Shown: piece after piece, positions 24,909 to 33,446 of the stretch
Position numbering within the stretch: position 1 is the first letter of the stretch
Layout of the letters: every line of letters begins with the position of its first letter
Origin: Streptomyces sp. LHD-70
Lineage (GTDB): Bacteria > Actinomycetota > Actinomycetes > Streptomycetales > Streptomycetaceae
Direction of reading: 5' to 3'
Length of the DNA stretch: 64,000 nucleotides
NCBI RefSeq assembly: GCF_031157275.1
Contig: NZ_JAVIFW010000011.1
Location: 186,001-250,000, forward strand
Translations under genes and position numbers: made by a program
The notes under the pieces: model-generated
Told to the model about the DNA's origin: nothing
Seen by the model: the letters and a program-made list of their open reading frames with translations, nothing else
The model's database searches: none

Positions 24909-27900
24909 ATGCACACGGCTGGTGGGGGAAAGCACGAGGAAGCGGCCGCGTCGGGGGTGTCCGTGCCGGACCTGGTCCACGCGCGGTGGGGAGTCCGGCT
25001 GGCGGGACCGCTGACGGCCCGTTTCGAGGAACCCGGCTGGAGCTACGAGGAGAAGGTCCCGCGCGGCTGCCCCGCCTGCGACGGCCCACTGCACTCCCTG
25101 CGCAGGCCGTACGAGTCCCAGGGGCGCGTGTACCGCTACGTGGCCGTGGTCTGCCCGCGCTGCCCCGCCGCGTACGCGCTCGCCGACCTCGGTGTGAAGA
25201 CGTACGACAAACTCATGGGCCGCGGCGGCCGGGCTCCGGCCGCGCAGCCCGCGTCCGACGACGCCTGGCACAAGCTGCTCGGCCCGTGCCCCACCGAGCC
25301 GGGCGTGACCATCACCCCGCTCCGCGCCTCCCCCGGCGCCTCGCTGCGCCCCCTGTCCGGGCCCGTGCGCGTCATCGCCTCCAACACCCCGTCCCCTGGA
25401 CCGAGTTGGCCCGCAGATCTGCCGCTGCCCGCCGAGCCCGAGCGGCGGCTCCTCTACTGGTGCAAGGTGACCGATCCGCAGTGGCGGCCGGTCTTCGAGG
25501 CGATCGACGCGGCCGAGGACATGCGCGTGATCATGCCGGACGGGCCCGAGTTCGACGCCCTGCGCGCGTTCCTGACCGGTGAGGGCGTTCCGTATCGCAG
25601 TGCGCGGCACTGGCAGGAGGCCGAAGTCGTCGGCACGGTCGGCGATTTGGGCGACCGTACGGACCTGGTCGCGCGGCCGGTGCGGAGCGGGGCGCTGCCC
25701 GCCGCGCCTGTCGCGGGGCCCGGTGCGCATGCGGCGCGGGATGCGTTCGCGCAGCAGTGGGACGCGCTGGAGGAGTTACCGGAGGACGCCGACGACGCGT
25801 ACGTGCCGGTGGCCGGCCTGGTGCCGCCGGGCTGGACGCCGTTTCTGAAGTACCCGACGTTCAACCCGGCGCAGGCCGACGCCGTCCCGGCGATCCTCGG
25901 GGACGACGGGAACGTCCTGGTCGTGGCGCCGACCGGGGCGGGCAAGACCCCGGTCGGCATGGTCGCCGCGCTCAAGGCCAACGCGCAGGGCCGCAAGGCC
26001 GCCTGGCTGGTGCCGCAGCGCTCCCTGACCGACGAGCTGGACCGCGAACTGGACCTGTGGCGCGAGAACGGCCTGAGCGTGGTGCGGCTCACCGGTGAGT
26101 ACGCGGTCGACGCCGAGCTGATCCGCAAGGCGGACATCTGGGTGGCCACGACCGAGAAGTTCGAGGCCATCTGCCGTACCGGTTCGCTGCGCGACGCCCT
26201 CGCCGACGTCGGCTGCCTCGTCGTGGACGAGGTGCATCTGCTCGGCGATCCGGGGCGCGGACCCGTCCTGGAGGCGTTGCTGGCCCGGGTCGGCGAGGAC
26301 ACCGGGCAGGTCCGTATCGTCGGCCTGTCCGCGACGGTCGCCAACGCCGACGAGGTCGCCGACTGGCTCGGCGCCCGCCTCGTGCGCACCGCGTGGCGGC
26401 CCACCCGGCTCGTCTGGCAGATACCCGTGCCCGCCGCGTCCACCAACAGCGACCGGGGCGCCCGCGCCACGGCCCGCACCCGTGCCGCCGTACGCCAGGT
26501 CCGCACCGTCGTCCAGGAGGGCGGCAGCGCCCTGGTGTTCTGCGGCAGCAAGCGCGGCGTACGGATGACCGCGCTCGCCCTCGCCGAGGACCGCGGGGCC
26601 CGCGTGAAGGGCCTCGACAAGGACGACCCGGAGGCCGTCGAACGGGTCTGCACAGCGGCGGGCGTCCGCCTCCACTACCGGGACTGGCCCTACAAACGCG
26701 AGGCCGAGAAGGCGTTCCGCAACCGCGAGGCGAACGTCCTCGTGGCGACCTCCACGGTGGCGGCCGGGGTCAATCTGCCCGCCCGTGTCGTGGTCGTACG
26801 GGACACCGAGATCGGGATGGACCGGGTCGAAGTGTCCATGGTCCAGCAGATGTTCGGGCGGGCGGGCCGCGTCGGCGCCGGTGAGCGGGAGGGCTGGGCC
26901 TATCTCCTCACCGACGGCACCGACCGGCCCGAGTGGCAGGCCCGGCTCGCCGCCGGTTACACCGTGCGCTCGCGTATCCGGGAACGCCTGCCCGACCATC
27001 TGCTCGCCGAAGCGGTGCAGGGACGGGTCCGTACGCTCCGTGGGGCCGAGGACTGGTGGACCCGCACGCTCTCCCACCACCAGGGCAACGAGAGCTTCGA
27101 CCCGCTGTACGACGCGGTCGAGTTCCTCACCGAGGCCCGCTATCTGCGCCGCAGCCCGGGCCCCGAGGGCGACGACACGCTCGTGGCGACCGAACTCGGC
27201 ACGCTCACCAGCCGCTTCATGCTCGCCACCGACATCGCCGACGAGCTCTCCGACGCGCTGCGCGCCGCCCCCGTACCCCAGGACCCGGAATCCGCCGAGC
27301 AGTTGCTCACTCAGCTGCTCGCCACACATCTGCCGGAGCTCGAACAGGCGCAGTTCACCGACCGGGCCCGCGCGGCGCTGCTGCGGGTGCTGCGCAACGG
27401 CGGCCACCTCGATCCGCCGGACCCGGAGGCGGGCGGCTCCCCGGGGCGGCCGGCCGACGAGCCGGTCGTGCCCGGGGACCTGGCGCGGGCGGCGCTGCTC
27501 CTGGTCGCGCACAGCCCCAAGGTGTTCCGCACCCGCTCCCCGTACGTCCTCGGCATTCCCGCCGAGAGCCTCACCGGGATCTACGAGATGGCGCAGCGCT
27601 ATCTGGCCTGGCTCGGCGCGCAGGGGCCGCTGGGCACCGTCCATCCCTGGGCCGCCGTCGTCGCCGCCGACCTGGCCGCCCGGATCCGCTGGCGGGGGCT
27701 CGGCGCGGACCGTGGCGCCGGGCGGCTGCTGTGGATCTGCGAGCAGATGGCCACCGCACCGCTCGCCGCCCGGCTCGTGCCCCAGCTGTGGCGTGCGGCC
27801 CGCAGACGCGGCATCGGCGCCCCGGACTGGCCGGGCACCACCCCGCCCCACGGCTGCGCCCTGCCCGCCCAGCGCTACCGCCAACTCCTCGCGGAGCGCA

Positions 27901-28148
27901 CGACGGGCACGCTGCTGACCCCGGGCCCGGACGGCGTTCTGGTACGGGGCTGCCCGCGCGGCGCGACCGTACGCCTGTGGGACGGCACGTCCGTGGAGGC
28001 CCACCCGGCCGAGGACAACCCGGTCGAACTCCCCTACCCTCGGCCGGAGTTCACCGACCCGGAACCCGGCCGGCGCGGGGCGGTCGTCTTCACGCGGGGG
28101 GACCGGCTGGCGTCGGGGTGGCTGGTGGCTTACAACGGGGTGGGGTGA
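24909..28148 (+). CDS. DEAD/DEAH-box helicase, Ski2/Hel308-like, with N-terminal zinc region
   Basis: A 1079-residue SF2 helicase. The first ~320 residues are an accessory region with CPACDGPL and CPRCPAAY cysteine pairs. Motif I APTGAGKTPVG is near residue 343, motif II DEVHLLGDPGRG near 440, motif III GLSATVAN after it, and motif VI QMFGRAGRVGAGEREGWAYL later, as in Ski2-like enzymes. The last 300 residues contain helical domains like those of Hel308. The ATG at 24909 has no clear ribosome site, so a leaderless start is possible. It is divergent from the STAND-like pair with 163 bp between, and may be part of the same defence-like locus. The substrate is unknown. Confidence 0.85.
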   Translation: MHTAGGGKHEEAAASGVSVPDLVHARWGVRLAGPLTARFEEPGWSYEEKVPRGCPACDGPLHSLRRPYESQGRVYRYVAVVCPRCPAAYALADLGVKTYDKLMGRGGRAPAAQPASDDAWHKLLGPCPTEPGVTITPLRASPGASLRPLSGPVRVIASNTPSPGPSWPADLPLPAEPERRLLYWCKVTDPQWRPVFEAIDAAEDMRVIMPDGPEFDALRAFLTGEGVPYRSARHWQEAEVVGTVGDLGDRTDLVARPVRSGALPAAPVAGPGAHAARDAFAQQWDALEELPEDADDAYVPVAGLVPPGWTPFLKYPTFNPAQADAVPAILGDDGNVLVVAPTGAGKTPVGMVAALKANAQGRKAAWLVPQRSLTDELDRELDLWRENGLSVVRLTGEYAVDAELIRKADIWVATTEKFEAICRTGSLRDALADVGCLVVDEVHLLGDPGRGPVLEALLARVGEDTGQVRIVGLSATVANADEVADWLGARLVRTAWRPTRLVWQIPVPAASTNSDRGARATARTRAAVRQVRTVVQEGGSALVFCGSKRGVRMTALALAEDRGARVKGLDKDDPEAVERVCTAAGVRLHYRDWPYKREAEKAFRNREANVLVATSTVAAGVNLPARVVVVRDTEIGMDRVEVSMVQQMFGRAGRVGAGEREGWAYLLTDGTDRPEWQARLAAGYTVRSRIRERLPDHLLAEAVQGRVRTLRGAEDWWTRTLSHHQGNESFDPLYDAVEFLTEARYLRRSPGPEGDDTLVATELGTLTSRFMLATDIADELSDALRAAPVPQDPESAEQLLTQLLATHLPELEQAQFTDRARAALLRVLRNGGHLDPPDPEAGGSPGRPADEPVVPGDLARAALLLVAHSPKVFRTRSPYVLGIPAESLTGIYEMAQRYLAWLGAQGPLGTVHPWAAVVAADLAARIRWRGLGADRGAGRLLWICEQMATAPLAARLVPQLWRAARRRGIGAPDWPGTTPPHGCALPAQRYRQLLAERTTGTLLTPGPDGVLVRGCPRGATVRLWDGTSVEAHPAEDNPVELPYPRPEFTDPEPGRRGAVVFTRGDRLASGWLVAYNGVG

Positions 28149-28216
28149 GGGGGTTCTGCTACGCGGTGGGGTGAGGGGTTCCGCTACGGGGTGGGGTGAC
28201 CGGGTTCCGCTACGGC
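28140..28216. repeat. Three tandem 25-26 bp repeats holding both stop codons of convergent genes
   Basis: Units GTGGGGTGAG...CTACG begin at 28140, 28166 and 28191. The helicase TGA (28146-28148) lies in unit 1 and the dehydrogenase TAG (complement of 28210-28212) in unit 3. The repeated TGA and CTA triplets give back-up stops. Confidence 0.8.
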
Positions 28217-29352
28217 ATCCGCCCCTTGCTCCGCATGGCCGTGCGGACGCGTTCCTCGGCGAGGCGGCGGCCTGCTGTGTGAGGGGTCGTGCCCTGGCGG
28301 CCCGCCTCTTCGAGGACCGTGACGGCGTTGCCGCGCAGGCGGCTTGAGATCGTCTCGAAGATCGCGGGTGTCTCCGGGCGGAAGCCCGAGTAGCGCGCGT
28401 CCATCGCGAAGGCGGCGGCGACGACACCGCCTGCGTTGGCCACGAAGTCCGGAAGGACCGTGATGCCGCGTGCGTCGAGGATCTCCTGGGCCCGGGCGGA
28501 GGTGGGCAGGTTGGCTCCCTCCACGACCAGTCGGGCCTTGACGCGGTGGGCGGTGTCGTCGTCGATGACGTCCTGGAGGGCGGCGGGGACGAGGATGTCG
28601 CAGTCGACGGTGAGTTCCCGGCCGGCGGCCAGGGCCGTCCCCTCGGCGTGCCTTCCGACGAAGGCGTCACCGTGCTCCTCCCTGGCGGCGAGGAGCGACG
28701 GGACGTCCAGGCCGCTCGGGTCGTGCAGCGCGCCGTGCGAGGTGGAGACGGCGACGACGGTGGCGCCGAGTGCGGCGAACCGCGCTGCCGCCGCCGCGCC
28801 CACGGCGCCGAAGCCCTGGAGGGCCACCCGGGCGCCGGTGAGCGGCAGGGAGAGGGCCTGGGCGGCGGCGTCGGCCGCTTCGGCGACTCCGTAACCGGTG
28901 ACGCCGAGCTTGTCGTAGGCGACGCCGCCGAGGTGTTCCGGGGTGCCGACGGCGGCGCCGCGGTCGCCCAACTCGTCCTGGATGATGGCCGCGTCGCTCT
29001 CGGTGAGTCCCATGTCGAGGCCCATGACGTACTCGCGGGGCACCTCGTTGGAGAGGGCGCGGGCGAAGGCGCGCAGGATCGCCTCCTTGTCGCGGGCGGC
29101 GGGGTCGGCGACGATGCCGGCCTTGGCGCCGCCGTAGAAGAGGTCGACGCCCGCCCACTTCCAGGTCATGACCCGGGCGAGGCGGGCGATCTCCTCGACC
29201 GTCACGGTGGGGCTCATGCGGGTGCCGCCCTTGCCGATGCCCCGGGCCGTGTTGTCGATGACGAGGACGCCCTTCATTCCGGTGCGCCGGTGGGAGACGA
29301 CGACGATCTTCTCGGGGCCCCAGTCGTCGACCAGGGAGAGGGCGTCGGTCAT
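28210..29352 (-). CDS. Glu/Leu/Phe/Val dehydrogenase family enzyme
   Basis: A 380-residue enzyme of the amino-acid dehydrogenase superfamily. The N-terminal domain has the substrate-binding segment GKGGTRMSPTVTVEEIARLA and the catalytic lysine region FYGGAKAGIVADP. The NAD-binding domain has VALQGFGAVGAAAAARFAA (glycine-rich turn) and later VEGANLPTSARAQEIL and FVANAGGVVAAAF. It oxidatively deaminates an amino acid to a 2-oxo acid or runs the reverse. The size is short for GdhA and fits the Leu/Phe/Val dehydrogenase branch, though the exact substrate is uncertain. It diverges from a LysR regulator gene. Confidence 0.87.
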   Translation of the reverse strand: MTDALSLVDDWGPEKIVVVSHRRTGMKGVLVIDNTARGIGKGGTRMSPTVTVEEIARLARVMTWKWAGVDLFYGGAKAGIVADPAARDKEAILRAFARALSNEVPREYVMGLDMGLTESDAAIIQDELGDRGAAVGTPEHLGGVAYDKLGVTGYGVAEAADAAAQALSLPLTGARVALQGFGAVGAAAAARFAALGATVVAVSTSHGALHDPSGLDVPSLLAAREEHGDAFVGRHAEGTALAAGRELTVDCDILVPAALQDVIDDDTAHRVKARLVVEGANLPTSARAQEILDARGITVLPDFVANAGGVVAAAFAMDARYSGFRPETPAIFETISSRLRGNAVTVLEEAGRQGTTPHTAGRRLAEERVRTAMRSKGRMP

Positions 29353-29576
29353 GGCTCGTGACTTCCTTTGCTTCAGGGGTAGTTGGGGGTGTGGGGCGGC
29401 GGCGCGTGAGGCGCCGGGGGCCGGTCACCTCACGATCTCCGGGCGCGGACCCGCACCACAAGGGCAAGGAGCACGAGGGAATTCACGGCGCAGCCCAAGC
29501 TCTGCTTGCCCTCGCCGCGTGCCTGTGCTCTGCTTCTCTCTCTTCCGCTTCTCCGCGCCGAGGGAGTCGAGTCACC

Positions 29577-30485
29577 GTGTTGAAGCCGCTGCATCTGCTG
29601 ACGCTGCGGGCCGTCGTCAGCAGCGGATCGTTCGCCCTCGCGGCCCGCGAGCTCGGTTACACCGCCTCCGCGATCTCGCAGCAGATCTCGGCCCTGGAGA
29701 AGGAGAGCGGCCTCGTCCTGTTCGAGCGGGAGGCGCACGGGATCCGCCCGACCTCGGCGGCCCACCGTCTCGTCGACCTGAGCACCCGGGCGCTCGCCGC
29801 GCTCGACGATCTGACGTACCAGGTCGAGGAGCTCGCGAGCGGCGCCACCGGCCGGCTCCGGCTCGGCGCGTTCCCGACGGCCGGTGTCCGCCTCGTACCG
29901 TCCGCGTTGTCGGCGCTGAGCGACACCCACCCGCGGGCGCGGATCGAGCTGCAGGAGGGCGAGCCGGAGGAGCTGGTCGGCGCGCTCGGCAGCGGTGACC
30001 TCGATGTCGCCCTCGTGTACGAGTACGGGCTGAGCCCCTGCCACTGGCCCGAAGGCCTCGCGCGCCATCCGCTCCTGCGCGAGGACCTGATCCTGCTGCG
30101 GGCGCAGGGCAGCGCGCTGAGCCCGCAGCTCGCCCAGCTGTCCGGGGCCCGGTGGATCACGAGCCGGGAGGACACGGCCGGGGCGCGGTCCCTCGCCCGG
30201 CTGTGCGCCGCCGCGGGCTTCGACGCGACGGTCGCCTTCCGCAGCAACAACTACGACGTCGTACGGGAGTTGGTGTCCGCCCGCCTCGGTGTGGCCGTCG
30301 TGCCGGCGCTCGGGCACGTGCCGAGCGCCGCCATCGAGGCCACCCGCCTGACGCAGCGCTCCGCGCACCGCCGGGTGATGGCGCTGCACCGCGCCGAGAA
30401 CAGCAACCCGCTCCTGGCCACGATGCTCGTCGCGCTGCGGCAGGCGGTCCCGGTCGACGTCCCGTATCTGCATCCGGCCGACTGA
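29577..30485 (+). CDS. LysR family transcriptional regulator
   Basis: A 302-residue LysR protein. The N-terminal winged helix reads LKPLHLLTLRAVVSSGSFAL and YTASAISQQISALEKESG, followed by the linker helix and a periplasmic-binding-protein-like effector domain (GRLRLGAFPTAGVRLVPSAL). The GTG at 29577 is taken as start because it places the helix-turn-helix at residue 2-60; the frame upstream is open but without homology. It is divergent from the amino-acid dehydrogenase (224 bp apart), the classical arrangement for a LysR controlling its neighbour. The effector is unknown. Confidence 0.88.
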   Translation: MLKPLHLLTLRAVVSSGSFALAARELGYTASAISQQISALEKESGLVLFEREAHGIRPTSAAHRLVDLSTRALAALDDLTYQVEELASGATGRLRLGAFPTAGVRLVPSALSALSDTHPRARIELQEGEPEELVGALGSGDLDVALVYEYGLSPCHWPEGLARHPLLREDLILLRAQGSALSPQLAQLSGARWITSREDTAGARSLARLCAAAGFDATVAFRSNNYDVVRELVSARLGVAVVPALGHVPSAAIEATRLTQRSAHRRVMALHRAENSNPLLATMLVALRQAVPVDVPYLHPAD

Positions 30486-30492
30486 TCTGAGC

Positions 30493-30570
30493 CTCTGATC
30501 CGCCACCGACCCGCCACCGACCCGCCACTGACCAGCCTCTGACCCGCCTCTGACCTGCCTCTGGCCTGCC
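30493..30570. repeat. Tandem 10-11 bp repeats between convergent LysR and permease genes
   Basis: Seven or so copies of CTGACCCGCCT/CCGACCCGCCA fill the 87-bp gap between the two stops. No strong hairpin is seen apart from the repeat itself. Confidence 0.75.
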
Positions 30571-30572
30571 GG

Positions 30573-32096
30573 TCAGCGCGCGGGTACCGCTGCGGCGTCG
30601 GGCTCGTCCTCCGGCTCGTCGGAGTCGGACATCGCGTCGAGCGCGTCGAGGTCCACGGAGTCGCCCGGCATGACCTTGCGGGTGCGGCGGTAGCCGTAGA
30701 CGGCGTAGATGAGCAGGCCCACGGCCAGCCAGGCGCCGAGGCGCGCCCAGGTCTCCCACCGCAGGAACGACATCAGCCAGACCGAGAAGACCATGCCGAG
30801 GATCGGCACGAAGGGCATGCCCGGGCAGCGGAAGCCGCGCTTCAGGTGCGGCTTGCGGTAGCGCAGGATCAGCACGGCCGCGGAGACCACCACGAAGGCA
30901 AGCAGGACGCCGATGTTGGTGAGTTCGGCGACCGCGTGGATGGGCAGGAGCCCCGCGAGGACGGCGGAGACGATCCCGATCAGCCACGTCGCGCGGTGCG
31001 GCACCTTCCGCTTGGGGTGGATGGCGCCGAACCAGGTCGGCATCAGCCCGTCGCGGCTCAGCGCGTACCAGAGCCGGGAGGCGCCCATCATGAACGAGAA
31101 GGTCACGGTGACGATGCCGATGACCGCGCCGAGGGCGATGACGTTGGCGAGCCCGTTCAGTCCGACGCTGGCGAAGGCGCTGGAGATGCCGCTGTCGGGG
31201 TCGAGTTCGGAGTAGTGCTGGATGCCGGTGAGGACGATGCACGCGAGGACGTAGAGCACCATCGAGATGGCGAGGGACAGCATCATCGCCTTGGGCAGCT
31301 TGTTCCGTGCCTCCACCGACTCCTCGGCCGCCGTGCTCAGGGCGTCGTAGCCGAACACCGCGAAGAAGACGGTGGCGGCGCCGGTGAAGGCCCCGCCGAG
31401 TCCGAACGGCGCGAAGGGCGTGAGGTTCTCGGTGTTCAGCTTGGTGAAGCCGACCACGATCACCACCAGGACGATGGCGATCTTCACGACGGTCAGGACC
31501 GTCTCCACCCGCGCCGAGGTGCGGGTACCGCGGGTCAGCAGCCAGGCCACGCCCAGGCAGATCACCACCGCGAGCAGGTCGATCTTGTGCCCGGTGCCGG
31601 TGCCGGGCGCGCCGAGCGCCCAGGTGGGCAGGTGGAGGCCGACCGCGTCGAGCAGGAAGCCCAGGTAGCCGGACATGCCGATGGCGACGACGGCGACGAT
31701 CGCCGTGTACTCCAGGAGCAGGTCCCAGCCCACGATCCAGCCGACGATCTCACCGAGGACGGCGGCGGTGTACGTGTACGAGGAACCGGCCTTCGGCACC
31801 ATCCCGGCGAACTCGGCGTAGGCGAAGGCCGCGCACAGCGACGCGGCGCCGGCCACCAGGAACGAGATCAGTACGGCGGGCCCCGCGGTGTCCCGGGCGA
31901 CGGCCGCGGCCAGGGAGAAGATCCCGGCGCCGATGATGGCGCCGATGCCGATCATCGTGAGCTGGGTGAGGCCGAGCGTGCGCACCATGCGCTCGCCCGC
32001 GGGCTGTTCGGAGGGAAGTGTGCGCCGGAAGACTCCCTGGGGGCCTCTGCCCAGGAGGGCGGGCAGTCGGGTTCGGCGGGTGGGCTGGGGGGACAT
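30573..32096 (-). CDS. APC superfamily amino-acid permease
   Basis: A 507-residue permease with twelve predicted helices. The APC signature in helix 1 is GIGAIIGAGIFSLAAAVARD (Gly-rich unwound segment), with PAVLISFLVAGAASLCAAFAYAE in helix 2 and FFAVFGYDALSTAAEESVEA in helix 6. The tail is acidic (DSDEPEDEPDAAA). This branch (YfnA/CAT-like) takes up cationic or branched amino acids by proton symport. The ATG at 32096 follows AGGGAGCGATCG. Its position beside two LysR regulators and a lysine/pipecolate-type operon makes lysine or a related amino acid a fair guess, not shown. Confidence 0.87.
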   Translation of the reverse strand: MSPQPTRRTRLPALLGRGPQGVFRRTLPSEQPAGERMVRTLGLTQLTMIGIGAIIGAGIFSLAAAVARDTAGPAVLISFLVAGAASLCAAFAYAEFAGMVPKAGSSYTYTAAVLGEIVGWIVGWDLLLEYTAIVAVVAIGMSGYLGFLLDAVGLHLPTWALGAPGTGTGHKIDLLAVVICLGVAWLLTRGTRTSARVETVLTVVKIAIVLVVIVVGFTKLNTENLTPFAPFGLGGAFTGAATVFFAVFGYDALSTAAEESVEARNKLPKAMMLSLAISMVLYVLACIVLTGIQHYSELDPDSGISSAFASVGLNGLANVIALGAVIGIVTVTFSFMMGASRLWYALSRDGLMPTWFGAIHPKRKVPHRATWLIGIVSAVLAGLLPIHAVAELTNIGVLLAFVVVSAAVLILRYRKPHLKRGFRCPGMPFVPILGMVFSVWLMSFLRWETWARLGAWLAVGLLIYAVYGYRRTRKVMPGDSVDLDALDAMSDSDEPEDEPDAAAVPAR

Positions 32097-32247
32097 CGAT
32101 CGCTCCCTGTCAGGCAACGGCGGCACGACGGGCCGCCGTCGTGGCGTGGGTCACCACTGGCCTGAACCCTCACGCACGATCCGTCGTCGGCAACAGAGAG
32201 GAAAGACCGACAAGTTGCGGTGCTCAGGGCAAGCGGAGCTGTTGCCC

Positions 32248-33180
32248 CTACCGGGCCGCTCGTCGTGTCCCCGCCTCTCCCCGGTGCGTCTTCGCCACCG
32301 CCTGAAGGACCTCGACCAGGGCGGCGACGGTGGGCCGGTGCTGAGCCGACGTGCGAAAGACGACGACGATGTGCCGCTCGATCGTCTCCCTCAACTCCAC
32401 CACGTCGCAGCGGGACGAGCGCAGCCGCAGCATCAGCTCCGTCACCATGCTCACGCCGACCCCCGCCTCGACCAGCGCGAGAGTCGCCGCGGTGTCCGTC
32501 ACCTCGTGCTGCACCTCGGGTTCGACGCCCGCCCGTCGGCAGGCGGCGCGCACGGCACGGCCGTAGAAGCTGTCCGCCGCCGGCAGGATCCAGCCGAGGT
32601 CCTGGGTGTCGGCGAGGGAGATCCGCTTGCGTCCGGCCATCGACCCGGCGGGCACCGCGAGGGCGAACCGCTCCCGGTACAGCCGCAGCACGCGCAGCGC
32701 GGGGTCCCGGCGGATGGGCGCGTCCGGGTAGTCGAGGCCGAGGGCGAGGTCCACGGCGCCGGAGGTGACGGCGTCGTAGAGCTCGTCCACGTCCATGTCG
32801 CGGCTGCGCACGAGGAGGGCCGGGTGGGTGGCGCGGGCCGCGCGCAGGACCGGCGGCAGGATCTCGGCGGCGGCCGTGGTGAACAGGCCGACCCTGAGGG
32901 TTCCGGCGACCTCGTTGCGGGTGCGTTCGAGCGCTTCGACGGCCTCGGCCTCCGTGGCGAGGATCCGCTCGGCGTGGAGCGCCAGGGTCCGGCCGGCGTC
33001 GGTCAACTCCACGCGGCGGCCGACCCGTTGGAGCAGCTCCATGCCGGTGGCCTTCTCCAGGGCGGCGATCTGCTGGGAGACCCCGCCGGGCGTGTACCCC
33101 AGGGCCTCGGCCACCGCGGTGACGGTGCCGCGCCGGGTCAGCTCCACCAGGGAACGCAGCTGTGCGCTCGTCCAATCCAT
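32248..33180 (-). CDS. LysR family regulator of the adjacent oxidase operon
   Basis: A 310-residue LysR protein with the helix-turn-helix at the N-terminus (WTSAQLRSLVELTRRGTVTA and YTPGGVSQQIAALEKATG) and an effector domain (GTLRVGLFTTAAAEILPPVL). ATG at 33178-33180. It is divergent from the FAD oxidase gene, and the 266-bp gap holds a perfect 8-bp palindrome and three 17-bp direct repeats, so it is the likely regulator of the 33.4-37.6 kb operon. Confidence 0.87.
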   Translation of the reverse strand: MDWTSAQLRSLVELTRRGTVTAVAEALGYTPGGVSQQIAALEKATGMELLQRVGRRVELTDAGRTLALHAERILATEAEAVEALERTRNEVAGTLRVGLFTTAAAEILPPVLRAARATHPALLVRSRDMDVDELYDAVTSGAVDLALGLDYPDAPIRRDPALRVLRLYRERFALAVPAGSMAGRKRISLADTQDLGWILPAADSFYGRAVRAACRRAGVEPEVQHEVTDTAATLALVEAGVGVSMVTELMLRLRSSRCDVVELRETIERHIVVVFRTSAQHRPTVAALVEVLQAVAKTHRGEAGTRRAAR

Positions 33181-33203
33181 ATAGCAATCCTAATAGATCA
33201 GCA

Positions 33204-33220
33204 CCATGAACTGTTCATGG
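33204..33220. promoter_or_regulatory. Candidate LysR operator palindrome
   Basis: CCATGAAC T GTTCATGG is a perfect 8-bp-arm palindrome, 24 bp upstream of the divergent lysR start and about 225 bp upstream of the oxidase gene. LysR sites are usually such dyads. Binding is inferred. Confidence 0.5.
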
Positions 33221-33260
33221 ACGTCAACGGTCGGGTTGCTGCACGATGACGCACAGACAG

Positions 33261-33311
33261 CTGATCGGCATGGACACCTGATCGGCAACGACACCTGATC
33301 GGCAACGGCAC
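33261..33311. repeat. Three direct repeats of 17 bp in the lysR/oxidase gap
   Basis: CTGATCGGCA starts at 33261, 33278 and 33295, each followed by a closely similar 7-nt tail. They lie between the palindrome and the oxidase start and could be further regulator sites. Confidence 0.65.
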
Positions 33312-33446
33312 AGCAGCACGGCACGCGCGCAGCACGGCACCCGCAGCACCGCTCACGCTCTGACAGCCCCAGCCACGCCCGCCCCGAACGGACCCCCTGC
33401 GGATCCGTCTCGGCCCGGCGTCGGCTCCAGAGAAGGGTTCGGCCAC

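Noticed and set aside
24909..28148. Assignment of the helicase to a named defence system (for example Dpd or DISARM)
   Set aside because: No other genes of those systems are present, and the motifs only support a general Ski2-like helicase.
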